A DNA stretch of 46,672 nucleotides from an uncultured Saccharofermentans sp. (lineage in GTDB: Bacteria > Bacillota > Clostridia > Saccharofermentanales > Saccharofermentanaceae). Position numbers and translations under genes: made by a program. Below are positions 17,866 through 25,093 of the stretch, piece after piece. The stretch's first letter is position 1, and the number at the start of each line of letters is the position of its first letter. A model generated the notes under the pieces. It saw only the letters and a list, made by a program, of their open reading frames with translations, searched no databases and had not been told where the DNA came from. Location of the stretch: positions 1-46,672 of the forward strand of contig CAJOJI010000002.1 of the NCBI GenBank assembly GCA_905234715.1. The letters are read 5' to 3'.

Positions 17866-17939
17866 TGGCTGCCGAACAAGGATTCGAACCTTGACAAACG
17901 GTGTCAGAGACCGGTGTGCTACCGTTACACAATTCGGCA
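17866..17939 (-). tRNA. tRNA-Gln (anticodon CTG)
   Basis: The minus strand folds as a tRNA: acceptor TGCCGAA/TTCGGCA, D arm GTGT/GCAC with an AACGGTA loop, anticodon loop CTCTGAC (anticodon CTG, reading CAG), and T arm CAAGG/CCTTG with TTCGAAT. The weak U1-A72 pair and G73 fit glutamine identity. CCA is encoded. One mismatch (C27-T43) lies at the base of the anticodon stem. Confidence 0.93.
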
Positions 17940-17959
17940 ATGAGTTTTACAACTCGGAG

Positions 17960-17988
17960 ATTATAGCAAAGTGATTTCTGAAAATCAA
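17960..17988 (-). promoter_or_regulatory. Promoter of tRNA-Gln
   Basis: TTGATT (17983-17988) and TATAAT (17960-17965) are separated by exactly 17 bp on the minus strand. The -10 is preceded by TGC, so it is also an extended -10. A small GAGTT/AACTC hairpin lies between the start site and the mature tRNA 5' end. Confidence 0.8.
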
Positions 17989-18004
17989 TACGATAATCAC
18001 TCTT

Positions 18005-18604
18005 TTATTCTTTTACCGGTTCAAGAGGAGGCATTGCCCCTATCTCAGTCAGTTTCTGCCTTACTTTTCCCATGTCTTCGTAGATCGGCATCTTGTTTGC
18101 GGGATTTCTGAGAGCAAATGCCGGATGGTACGTCGTCATGATAAAGTACCCGTTCTTCTCGATAAAACGGCCTCTCACGTCGCGCATCACAGGCTTGGTA
18201 CCGAAGAATCCCTCATAGGCCGTGGATCCGCAAAGGAGGATAACCTTGGGTTTTACGAGCATGAACTGCTCAGCCAGAAGCGGCTTGCAGGCATGGATCT
18301 CCTCAGGAGTAGGACGTCTGTTCTGGGGTGGCCTGCACTTGGCTATATTACATATATGGTAATCATTATTAGTAAAGCCGTAGCTGCCAAGGAGGTTTTG
18401 GAGGAGCTGGCCTGACCTTCCGACAAAGGGAAGACCCTGGATATCCTCGTTCTCGCCCGGAGCTTCGCCGATTATCATGAGCGGAGCCTTCCTGCTGCCT
18501 CTGAATATGACCACGTTTGTCGCGCCGTCTCTAAGACCGCAGTTTTTGCAGTTCCTGCACTTGGTCTCAAATGCTTCCCATTTCATTTCAAATTCGTCTG
18601 CCAT
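18005..18604 (-). CDS. Family 4 uracil-DNA glycosylase (iron-sulfur)
   Basis: This 199-residue enzyme removes uracil from DNA. Motif GEAPGENEDIQGLPFVG (about 46-62) and TYHPAFALR (near 170) form the active site. Cys 19, 22, 90 and 106 match the four ligands of the [4Fe-4S] cluster in families 4/5, including the 16-residue spacing of the last pair. It lies nine bp after the Smr-like gene, so the two are probably cotranscribed. Confidence 0.93.
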   Translation of the reverse strand: MADEFEMKWEAFETKCRNCKNCGLRDGATNVVIFRGSRKAPLMIIGEAPGENEDIQGLPFVGRSGQLLQNLLGSYGFTNNDYHICNIAKCRPPQNRRPTPEEIHACKPLLAEQFMLVKPKVILLCGSTAYEGFFGTKPVMRDVRGRFIEKNGYFIMTTYHPAFALRNPANKMPIYEDMGKVRQKLTEIGAMPPLEPVKE

Positions 18605-18613
18605 ATTAACCCC

Positions 18614-18952
18614 TTACTTGAACATAACGACCGTAATGCCGTCGTTATGCAGTCCCCAGTCGCGGTCCCTTGAGACCGCCGGATGTTTTGCGTTCATGTC
18701 GCGTCCCGCAGATGAGAACGGTCCGAAGTCTTCACCCGGACAATAAGACTTTATCATCCCGCGTGCGATATATTTACGGAGTTCCAAGCCTATCGCCTGC
18801 TTGATCGCACCGCCAGTACCCGAAGATCCGTAGCCGTGCACTATCTTGGCAAAAGGCTGACCCGAAGCTCTCGCACGGTATATTCCGTTCTGGAGCTTTA
18901 CCATGGCCTGCTGCACCGTGGGATGTCCCTGTTCTATATTTATGATCTGCAT
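18614..18952 (-). CDS. Stand-alone Smr-like domain protein
   Basis: The 112-residue protein contains the Smr signature KIVHGYGSSGTGGAIK (about 41-56), matching the HGxGxG stretch of the MutS2/Smr C-terminal domain, followed by the usual ALRxxL-like helix. The N-terminal LDLHG motif is replaced by INIEQGHPT. In place of a short Smr end there is a Gly/Asp-rich loop (CPGEDFGPFSSAG) before the last strand (GITVVMFK). Smr domains nick DNA or bind and cut RNA; whether this variant is active is unclear. AGAGGT precedes the ATG. Confidence 0.75.
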   Translation of the reverse strand: MQIINIEQGHPTVQQAMVKLQNGIYRARASGQPFAKIVHGYGSSGTGGAIKQAIGLELRKYIARGMIKSYCPGEDFGPFSSAGRDMNAKHPAVSRDRDWGLHNDGITVVMFK

Positions 18953-18991
18953 CTGTTACCTCTAAAACATATTCAATTATACAGCATGCGT

Positions 18992-18997
18992 TATAAT
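18992..18997 (+). promoter_or_regulatory. -10 box directly before the RsuA-type start codon
   Basis: A perfect TATAAT on the plus strand ends six bases before ATG 19004. No -35 match or ribosome site is seen. This is the same layout as at the AI-2E transporter gene. Confidence 0.45.
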
Positions 18998-19003
18998 ATT
19001 CTC

Positions 19004-19744
19004 ATGAGACTCGACAGATTACTCGCCAACAGCGGTTTAGGAACAAGATCACAGGTCAGGGACAAGATCTCCAAAGGCAGCGTACAGGTCAACGGCGCCG
19101 TCATTACCGACGCATCTTTCCACGTGTCCGAGAACGACGATATCTCATACGACGGCGAACCCGTCAACTGTCAGACAAAACTCTACTATCTTCTCGATAA
19201 ACCCGACGGCGTTCTTACGGCAATGGAGGATAAACGTCTTCCCTGCGTTGCGGATTACATCCCGCATGAACTGCTCTCCAAAAAGCTCTCGCCCGTCGGC
19301 AGACTCGATTACCACACATCAGGCCTGCTCATAATCACAAACGACGGAGAACTCTCACACCGCCTCCAGTCGCCCAAATACGAAGTGCCGAAGATCTACC
19401 TCGCAACTTTCAGAGGTCTCCCTTGGAAAAACGAGGAGATAAATACGGTAGCATCAGGATTCACGATAAGAGACAAGGGATATGCCGAGCAGATAGCTCC
19501 GGCTGATCTGAAAGTGATCGATTCTTCTGAAGATGGCTTTTCGCAGGCTCTGCTTACGCTTCACGAAGGAAAGACTCATGAGGTCAGAAGGATCTTCGCC
19601 CACTTTGAAAAGGAAGTCGTTGCATTGAGGAGAATCGAACTTGCCGGAATAAGGATTGGCAGCGATCTCGATTCATGCGGAACATTCAGGCCTTTGACAG
19701 AGGAAGAATTAAAGCTTCTTTTCGACGCAACGGGAGTGAATTGA
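19004..19744 (+). CDS. RsuA/RluB-family pseudouridine synthase
   Basis: The start is set at ATG 19004 (MRLDRLLANSGLGTRSQVRDKI), where the S4 RNA-binding domain begins (about 1-60). The longer upstream reading has no family match. The catalytic domain carries the active-site Asp in GRLDYHTSGLLIITNDG and the late THEVRRIFAHF motif. This gives 246 residues, like RsuA (16S rRNA position 516) and YtzG-type enzymes. It is divergent from the Smr-like gene with 51 bp between them. Its stop codon abuts the stop of the opposing gene. Confidence 0.9.
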   Translation: MRLDRLLANSGLGTRSQVRDKISKGSVQVNGAVITDASFHVSENDDISYDGEPVNCQTKLYYLLDKPDGVLTAMEDKRLPCVADYIPHELLSKKLSPVGRLDYHTSGLLIITNDGELSHRLQSPKYEVPKIYLATFRGLPWKNEEINTVASGFTIRDKGYAEQIAPADLKVIDSSEDGFSQALLTLHEGKTHEVRRIFAHFEKEVVALRRIELAGIRIGSDLDSCGTFRPLTEEELKLLFDATGVN

Positions 19745-21085
19745 TCAGACTTCAAACGCCGCATTGATTATCGTCGTGATAACCTTAACGGTTTGCTCGT
19801 CATTGGTACTGTTCGTACACTGACCGAAAACAAGAGACGTCTTTCTTGACTTCCACTTAGCCTCTATACCGAGTCCGCAGCAGATATCCTCATCAACTAT
19901 CTCAATACCGACCAATACAGGTTCGTCAGAAAACTCAGAAGGATCACTTAACTCCTCATCACCGATTCCGTATTCGAGATAAAGCTTGTTTGTATATCCG
20001 ACAGCTTCCTGCTCAGTCATATAGATCGGAATTACTCCGGCCTTTGCCTCATCGGACAGGCCGTCCATTATCTGATCGTATAGAGGAGAAAGATCCTTAA
20101 ACGTATTGAAGTAATAAGCATAAGATTCTTTATCTGAAATAAGGACATCAGGATTTGTGTAGAACATCGCATTGAATGTCTCGTTGCCGTAGTCCTGCAT
20201 AGGTATATCCTGGTCGTTGGGTACGACGATGTCAGCCATGCCGATGTAAGGTCTCTTGATACCTTCTGCGACTAATGCTTCGCGCATGTATGTATCATCG
20301 AGAATCATGTGTCCGAAAACGATTACCGAGCAACCGCTCCTGGTATTAGTTGCAAAACCTATAATTACCAGGATCGCGGATACAGCTACCACGATTCCCA
20401 AAAGGAAGTTCTTCCAGTTGTAGTGGATTATGTTCTTCCAGTCGCTCTTATATCTTCCGAAATACATCGGTTCCGATATCTTCTGCTCTTCTTCCTTGAC
20501 TCTTCTGTCGCGTCTTCCGGATGCGATATCGTAAACGGCAGATATCTCATCTTCCTTCGCAACTGATTCAGGATCGTCCTTGCCTCTGTAATGCTTGGAC
20601 ATCTGCCAGAAGCGGTCGTCGATCATCTTTATGTCGGCATCAGCTTCAAGGCCCATGTATTCAAGAGCCTGTTCGCGTGTCATCGATGCAAACTTATCTT
20701 CAGCGGCAGATCCCGTGCTATCACCTGCATCATCTGCCTTATCGCAGATCACAGTATCGAATCTGCTCTCACAGAATGCCGCACATTTCTTAACTATTTC
20801 AAGGCCGTTGGGATCTATCAGGGTGAGTTTCTCCACACCGCTCTTTTTAAGATTCGCAAGGAGAACTTTTTTACTCCATGTGATGTCGTTTTCACCGATC
20901 TCAGGGTCTGCTCTGAACTCTACCTTCATCGCTTTGCATGAGTGCCTCATGACAGTATCGGCAGCATGCATCATAGGGGTTCTGTAGTCGTCTCTTTTGA
21001 CTTTGCCCTTCAATACAACAAGGACGATATTCTCGTCCTTCCTGTACTCAACTTTTATGGATTCCGAATCAAATACTTCGTTCAT
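19745..21085 (-). CDS. STAS-like and J-like membrane protein of unknown function
   Basis: The 446-residue protein has three parts. Residues 8-115 alternate strands and helices in a way that resembles a STAS/SpoIIAA fold. Residues 135-195 (REQALEYMGLEADADIKMI and onward) follow the helix pattern of a DnaJ J-domain, but the HPD motif that stimulates DnaK is replaced by YRG. After a basic stretch, one membrane helix lies at about 226-245, and residues 246-446 would be outside the cell, with several aromatic and acidic residues. The start has CAGGAG upstream and lies 11 bp after the GH3 gene, so the two are likely cotranscribed. I do not recognise the family. Confidence 0.7.
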   Translation of the reverse strand: MNEVFDSESIKVEYRKDENIVLVVLKGKVKRDDYRTPMMHAADTVMRHSCKAMKVEFRADPEIGENDITWSKKVLLANLKKSGVEKLTLIDPNGLEIVKKCAAFCESRFDTVICDKADDAGDSTGSAAEDKFASMTREQALEYMGLEADADIKMIDDRFWQMSKHYRGKDDPESVAKEDEISAVYDIASGRRDRRVKEEEQKISEPMYFGRYKSDWKNIIHYNWKNFLLGIVVAVSAILVIIGFATNTRSGCSVIVFGHMILDDTYMREALVAEGIKRPYIGMADIVVPNDQDIPMQDYGNETFNAMFYTNPDVLISDKESYAYYFNTFKDLSPLYDQIMDGLSDEAKAGVIPIYMTEQEAVGYTNKLYLEYGIGDEELSDPSEFSDEPVLVGIEIVDEDICCGLGIEAKWKSRKTSLVFGQCTNSTNDEQTVKVITTIINAAFEV

Positions 21086-21096
21086 TTAACTCCTGT

Positions 21097-23670
21097 TTAC
21101 AAGCATTTGATCGCAAGGCGCACCACATTCATTGCGGCATTCTGGACATCACTTAATGTGAGTCTGCCGTTATGAACTGCAGTAACTATATCCTCTGCAT
21201 TCTTTGCACATCCGGGCATCTGCATGTCGCATCCGGCATATACGCACAACCTCGAGAATGCCGGCGGATACTTGAGGTTCTTCTCGTCGTAACCGAGGAA
21301 CTCAACATCTTCGAAAGAAGAGAACCAGTCGGTCATGACTGCACCTTCATAGTCCCACTCATCTCTGAGTACGCTTTGGATCAGCTCGTAATTGTTTGCT
21401 GTATGTATTCCGTTGAGGAGATTATAAGATGTCATTACACAGAAAGGCTGTGCAAGCTTGACTGCGATCTCAAAACCTCTCAGGTAAATGTCACGCAGAG
21501 CTCTTACTGAAACGTGAGAGTTGCTGAACATTCTGTTATCTTCCTGGTTGTTGCATGCAAAGTGCTTGATCGTAACACCCTTGCCGTCAACTGACTGGAC
21601 GCCCTTTGTATCAGCTGCAGCACAGAGACCCGTTACAAGCGGATCTTCCGAATAGTATTCGAAGTTTCTTCCGCACAGAGGATTTCTGTGAATGTTCATG
21701 CCGGGAGCAAGCCAGAGATGAACTCCGAATTCTTCCATCTCTTCGCCGACCAAACGGCCGAGCTGCTCGATAAGCTTTAAGTTCCAGCTGGAAGCAAGTG
21801 CTGTTGCAACCGGGATCATTGTGCAGTACTGATAGTAATCAACTGCATTCTCAGGTGTATCTTCAGGGAACTCATTCTTGATGAGGCCGAATGTCTCGCC
21901 GCCTCTTAAGAGTTCACCGTCTCTTGTAGCTTTGAAATGAGGCTGAAGTCTCAGACCTGCAGGGCCGTCAGCCATAACGAGAGGTTCGATCCTTCTTGAA
22001 CGCTCGAAAAGCGATGTTGTCTCTGCAGCAGCGCCGGGAACATGCATTGCGGAAGAGAATACGATATCCTCGAAGCCTTCCTTGATATAGTTTCCGACGA
22101 GAAGTTCGGAAAGCTCTTCCAATGAGAACTGAGCAACAAACTCCGCTACACCGGCATTACGTCCGATAATGGAACCTAATGTGAGAACCTCGTCTCTTCT
22201 CTGATCGATATAAGTCTCAGTTACGCCTCTGTATCTGATAACGCTTCTTCTGACGCGGGATACATCAAGCGTGAATCTTCTTGTGCAAGAAGCAAGCTGT
22301 GCTTCATCAACATTCTGATGTGCTTCCCTGCCTGTGCCGGGATTCTTCATGTCCTCGAAAGCATATCTTCCGTCATCTTCGAGAAGTCTTGCATACTTCT
22401 CCTTAACGACTGTCTCGGGAACTGTTAAGACTGCTTCGATCTTTGTCTCACGTGAACTTGTTCCTACTCTGATGATATAGTCACCTTCGGGAATAACCTT
22501 TGCCGGATAGTCGTCATCGTAGCAGGCAAAATTCTCGATTGGGAATGACACTTCCACATTAATGCTTTCACCGGGAGCAATAAGATCTGTCTTTGCAAAT
22601 CCTGCAAGTTCCTGATAAGGTCTGTCGATATATCCGTCAGGTGCGGAGAAATAAACCTGAATTACCTGCTTACCTGCAAATTCAGAACCTGTATTTGTAA
22701 CCTTAACCCAGATCTTGATATCGGTTCCTTCCTGGGTAACGCTGATAACTTCATTTGAAAATGTCGTATAGGATTTGCCGTAGCCGAATGGATACAATGG
22801 CATGATGCCAAATGAATCGAAATATCTGTATCCTACATAGATTCCTTCTCTGTAGAACTCATCGTCAGTATTTCCGTCGAGAGAAGAGAACTCATTAGCA
22901 CAAGGATAGTCTTCATAATACTTTGCCCATGTATCAACGAGTTTTCCTGAAGGATTCGTCTTACCCGTGATGCAGTCCGCAACGATGTAACCGGTCTGGT
23001 TTCCTACCTGGCCCACGAGAAGGACGGCACTGACTCCGGCACGGTGCTTTAATCTTGACATGTCGATAACGCCGCCGACATTGAGGAGCACGATGAGATT
23101 ATCGAAATGATGTGCAAGGAAATCAATATTGAACTCTTCTTCGTCAGTAAGATAGTAATCACCCTTTACAGGCTTTCTGTCTCTACCCTCTGTGGAATCA
23201 CGGGAGATTACGAAAATGGCTGTGTCACATGAAGCCTCTGCAGCATCCGCTTCTGTAATCTTAGGCATTACGGGAGCTTCAAATGCCATCTCGAAATAAA
23301 CGCTGGTCGCAGGAACTCCGCGCTCTTTTGCGATGCTCTCGACCTTGTCCATATAAGCCTTGAGGCTTGAATTGTAGATATCATCATATCTGTCGAGCCA
23401 GCTTCCGGATACGATCTCAAAACCGGCATCAGCAAGTCCGTCACAGATATTTATGTTGTCTCTTGTATTAACTTCACCGGAACCGCCGCCGCCTTTAACT
23501 GTATGTCTGGCGCCGTTTCCGTATACGGCAATCCTGCCCGGTGTTCTGATAGGAAGCACTCCTCCGTTTTCAAGAAGGACCATACATTCAGCCGCAAGTT
23601 CTCTTACGGTATTTGCATGTCTCAGTTCCTGATCTGTGATCGCATCACTAGTCTTTGCGAGAAAATCCAT
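21097..23670 (-). CDS. GH3 beta-glucosidase-like enzyme with reversed domain order
   Basis: This 857-residue enzyme carries the GH3 C-terminal (alpha/beta sandwich) domain first (about 20-300), then a fibronectin III-like domain (about 320-415), and the GH3 N-terminal TIM-barrel domain last (about 500-857). The nucleophile is Asp 781 in GAVMTDWFSS; substrate-binding KHF (702-704) and RNFEYYSEDP are present. The swapped order is known from rumen enzymes such as Ruminococcus albus and Butyrivibrio beta-glucosidases. There is no signal peptide, so it should act in the cytoplasm on imported oligosaccharides. Exact substrate (cellobiose, xylobiose or other) is not decided. AGAGGAG lies six bases before ATG. 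Confidence 0.93.
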   Translation of the reverse strand: MDFLAKTSDAITDQELRHANTVRELAAECMVLLENGGVLPIRTPGRIAVYGNGARHTVKGGGGSGEVNTRDNINICDGLADAGFEIVSGSWLDRYDDIYNSSLKAYMDKVESIAKERGVPATSVYFEMAFEAPVMPKITEADAAEASCDTAIFVISRDSTEGRDRKPVKGDYYLTDEEEFNIDFLAHHFDNLIVLLNVGGVIDMSRLKHRAGVSAVLLVGQVGNQTGYIVADCITGKTNPSGKLVDTWAKYYEDYPCANEFSSLDGNTDDEFYREGIYVGYRYFDSFGIMPLYPFGYGKSYTTFSNEVISVTQEGTDIKIWVKVTNTGSEFAGKQVIQVYFSAPDGYIDRPYQELAGFAKTDLIAPGESINVEVSFPIENFACYDDDYPAKVIPEGDYIIRVGTSSRETKIEAVLTVPETVVKEKYARLLEDDGRYAFEDMKNPGTGREAHQNVDEAQLASCTRRFTLDVSRVRRSVIRYRGVTETYIDQRRDEVLTLGSIIGRNAGVAEFVAQFSLEELSELLVGNYIKEGFEDIVFSSAMHVPGAAAETTSLFERSRRIEPLVMADGPAGLRLQPHFKATRDGELLRGGETFGLIKNEFPEDTPENAVDYYQYCTMIPVATALASSWNLKLIEQLGRLVGEEMEEFGVHLWLAPGMNIHRNPLCGRNFEYYSEDPLVTGLCAAADTKGVQSVDGKGVTIKHFACNNQEDNRMFSNSHVSVRALRDIYLRGFEIAVKLAQPFCVMTSYNLLNGIHTANNYELIQSVLRDEWDYEGAVMTDWFSSFEDVEFLGYDEKNLKYPPAFSRLCVYAGCDMQMPGCAKNAEDIVTAVHNGRLTLSDVQNAAMNVVRLAIKCL

Positions 23671-23781
23671 AAAGTGCTCCTCTCCCCGTCAGATGCCGAT
23701 AAAATTCGACTTTAATCCTTAGCTAAACACGAGATTATTATATTATATAAACCCGTGCCCATAAAATTACAAATTTGTAAT

Positions 23782-23808
23782 AAAAAAGGCCCGGATTATT
23801 CCGGACCT
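23782..23808 (-). terminator. Terminator after the NlpC/P60-like gene
   Basis: On the minus strand AGGTCCGGA pairs with TCCGGGCCT (9 bp, one G-T pair) around ATAA and is followed by TTTTTTA. Confidence 0.88.
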
Positions 23809-23825
23809 CTCAAAAATGTTTTAGA

Positions 23826-25013
23826 TTATCTGTAGTCTGTCAGCGAGATCATCTGTCCGCCATGACGGTAGTCGTAATCTTTTATCTCGCCGCCGCCATA
23901 ATACCTGATGCTGTCTACACCGTAGATCGAATACTTAAGTGTACCCTTCTCTCCGTCATCAGGTTCGATCCTGATAAACATGTAAAACAGGTTCTCATCA
24001 TCGCCCGGACTGTCTCCGCCGTCAGAAATAAACGGCATATTCTCTTTCCTGATGATCAGCGTTCTCTCGTAAGCAGTGTGATCGTAATTTGGATAGAGCG
24101 GGAAATTACTGAGATATTCATCTCCTGAAAGTTCGCATCCGCTGGTAACACGGCCGATGTTGTAATCACAGCTGAGATCCCAGTATACAGAATACGAGAA
24201 TTCGCTGCTCTCACCGTTCGATTCGGCACAAAGACCTGCTCTTGCGGGACGGTCGGTCATGGGTACGATGGTGCAGTAATCAAGGAACTGGTTGTTCATT
24301 GTTATCTCTTCAAGGCTCTGCTCGCAAACATAACCTCTTACGGAAGACGCGTGCCACATCATGGCTTCGCCGTCTTCTATACCGGCATAAATGCTTATGT
24401 GGGTCCAGTATTTGTTATCCTTGTCCTCGTCCCAGAACATGATGTCGCCGGGCTGTGCTCCGATATCATCAAGATATTCGATCCACTCATCATTGCTCAT
24501 GCATTCGACGAATGCCCTGTCATCGAGAGGCTCCACAACCTCATTTACATAGTTGTGATAGAGCCATGTAACAGATGTTCCGCCGGGTCTGAAGATATCG
24601 TACTGGTCGACATAACTTGCAGCAAGGATATGCTCCTCCGAAGGATCGAACTTGATCCAGTAATTGCTCCAGTCAGTCTTGAAATCATATGCGGTGTTAA
24701 GCGTCATTCTCAAAACGAGACTTACAAAACCATCACAACCGAGATTGTGCTCCTGGTCACCGTATGTGTAATCGATACCCCAAAGCGCTTCGCAGTTCCA
24801 GAATATTCTCTTGATGAATAATTCCTGCGACATGAAATTGGCCGGATCGTCACTTTTGTCTCTGAACACGTCATAAAGAGAATGGTACAAGCCTTCATCG
24901 GCCGATACCTTAACGGGTTTTAAATACGAACCTGCAATGCCGGCGCATAATACGGCTGCCGACAACATTGCTACTGCCTTTACGGCAAAGTTCCTTATGT
25001 CTCTTCTAAACAT
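23826..25013 (-). CDS. Secreted NlpC/P60-like cysteine hydrolase
   Basis: The 395-residue protein has an N-terminal signal sequence with a likely cleavage site after VSA (about 38). Residues 63-225 follow the NlpC/P60 pattern: a catalytic Cys in LGCDGFVSLVLR (Cys 93), then GAQPGDIMFWDE and the His in WTHISIYAG (205), then WHASS (His 221) as a possible third residue. This family usually cuts peptide cross-links in peptidoglycan. The Cys motif GCDGFV departs from the common DCSGFV. The C-terminal 150 residues have no known domain and are rich in Asp and Gly. The start has GAGG four bases upstream. Confidence 0.75.
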   Translation of the reverse strand: MFRRDIRNFAVKAVAMLSAAVLCAGIAGSYLKPVKVSADEGLYHSLYDVFRDKSDDPANFMSQELFIKRIFWNCEALWGIDYTYGDQEHNLGCDGFVSLVLRMTLNTAYDFKTDWSNYWIKFDPSEEHILAASYVDQYDIFRPGGTSVTWLYHNYVNEVVEPLDDRAFVECMSNDEWIEYLDDIGAQPGDIMFWDEDKDNKYWTHISIYAGIEDGEAMMWHASSVRGYVCEQSLEEITMNNQFLDYCTIVPMTDRPARAGLCAESNGESSEFSYSVYWDLSCDYNIGRVTSGCELSGDEYLSNFPLYPNYDHTAYERTLIIRKENMPFISDGGDSPGDDENLFYMFIRIEPDDGEKGTLKYSIYGVDSIRYYGGGEIKDYDYRHGGQMISLTDYR

Positions 25014-25093
25014 TAAACCTCGCTTTTTCCCCGAGCTTTTATTTTAGCAAGGCAAAAAGCATAAGTAAATTAAAATTGTGTGTCAGAATAACG

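Noticed and set aside
18836..19003. N-terminal extension of the RsuA-type protein
   Set aside because: The upstream frame covers the opposing Smr-like gene and has no family match; the S4 domain starts at ATG 19004.
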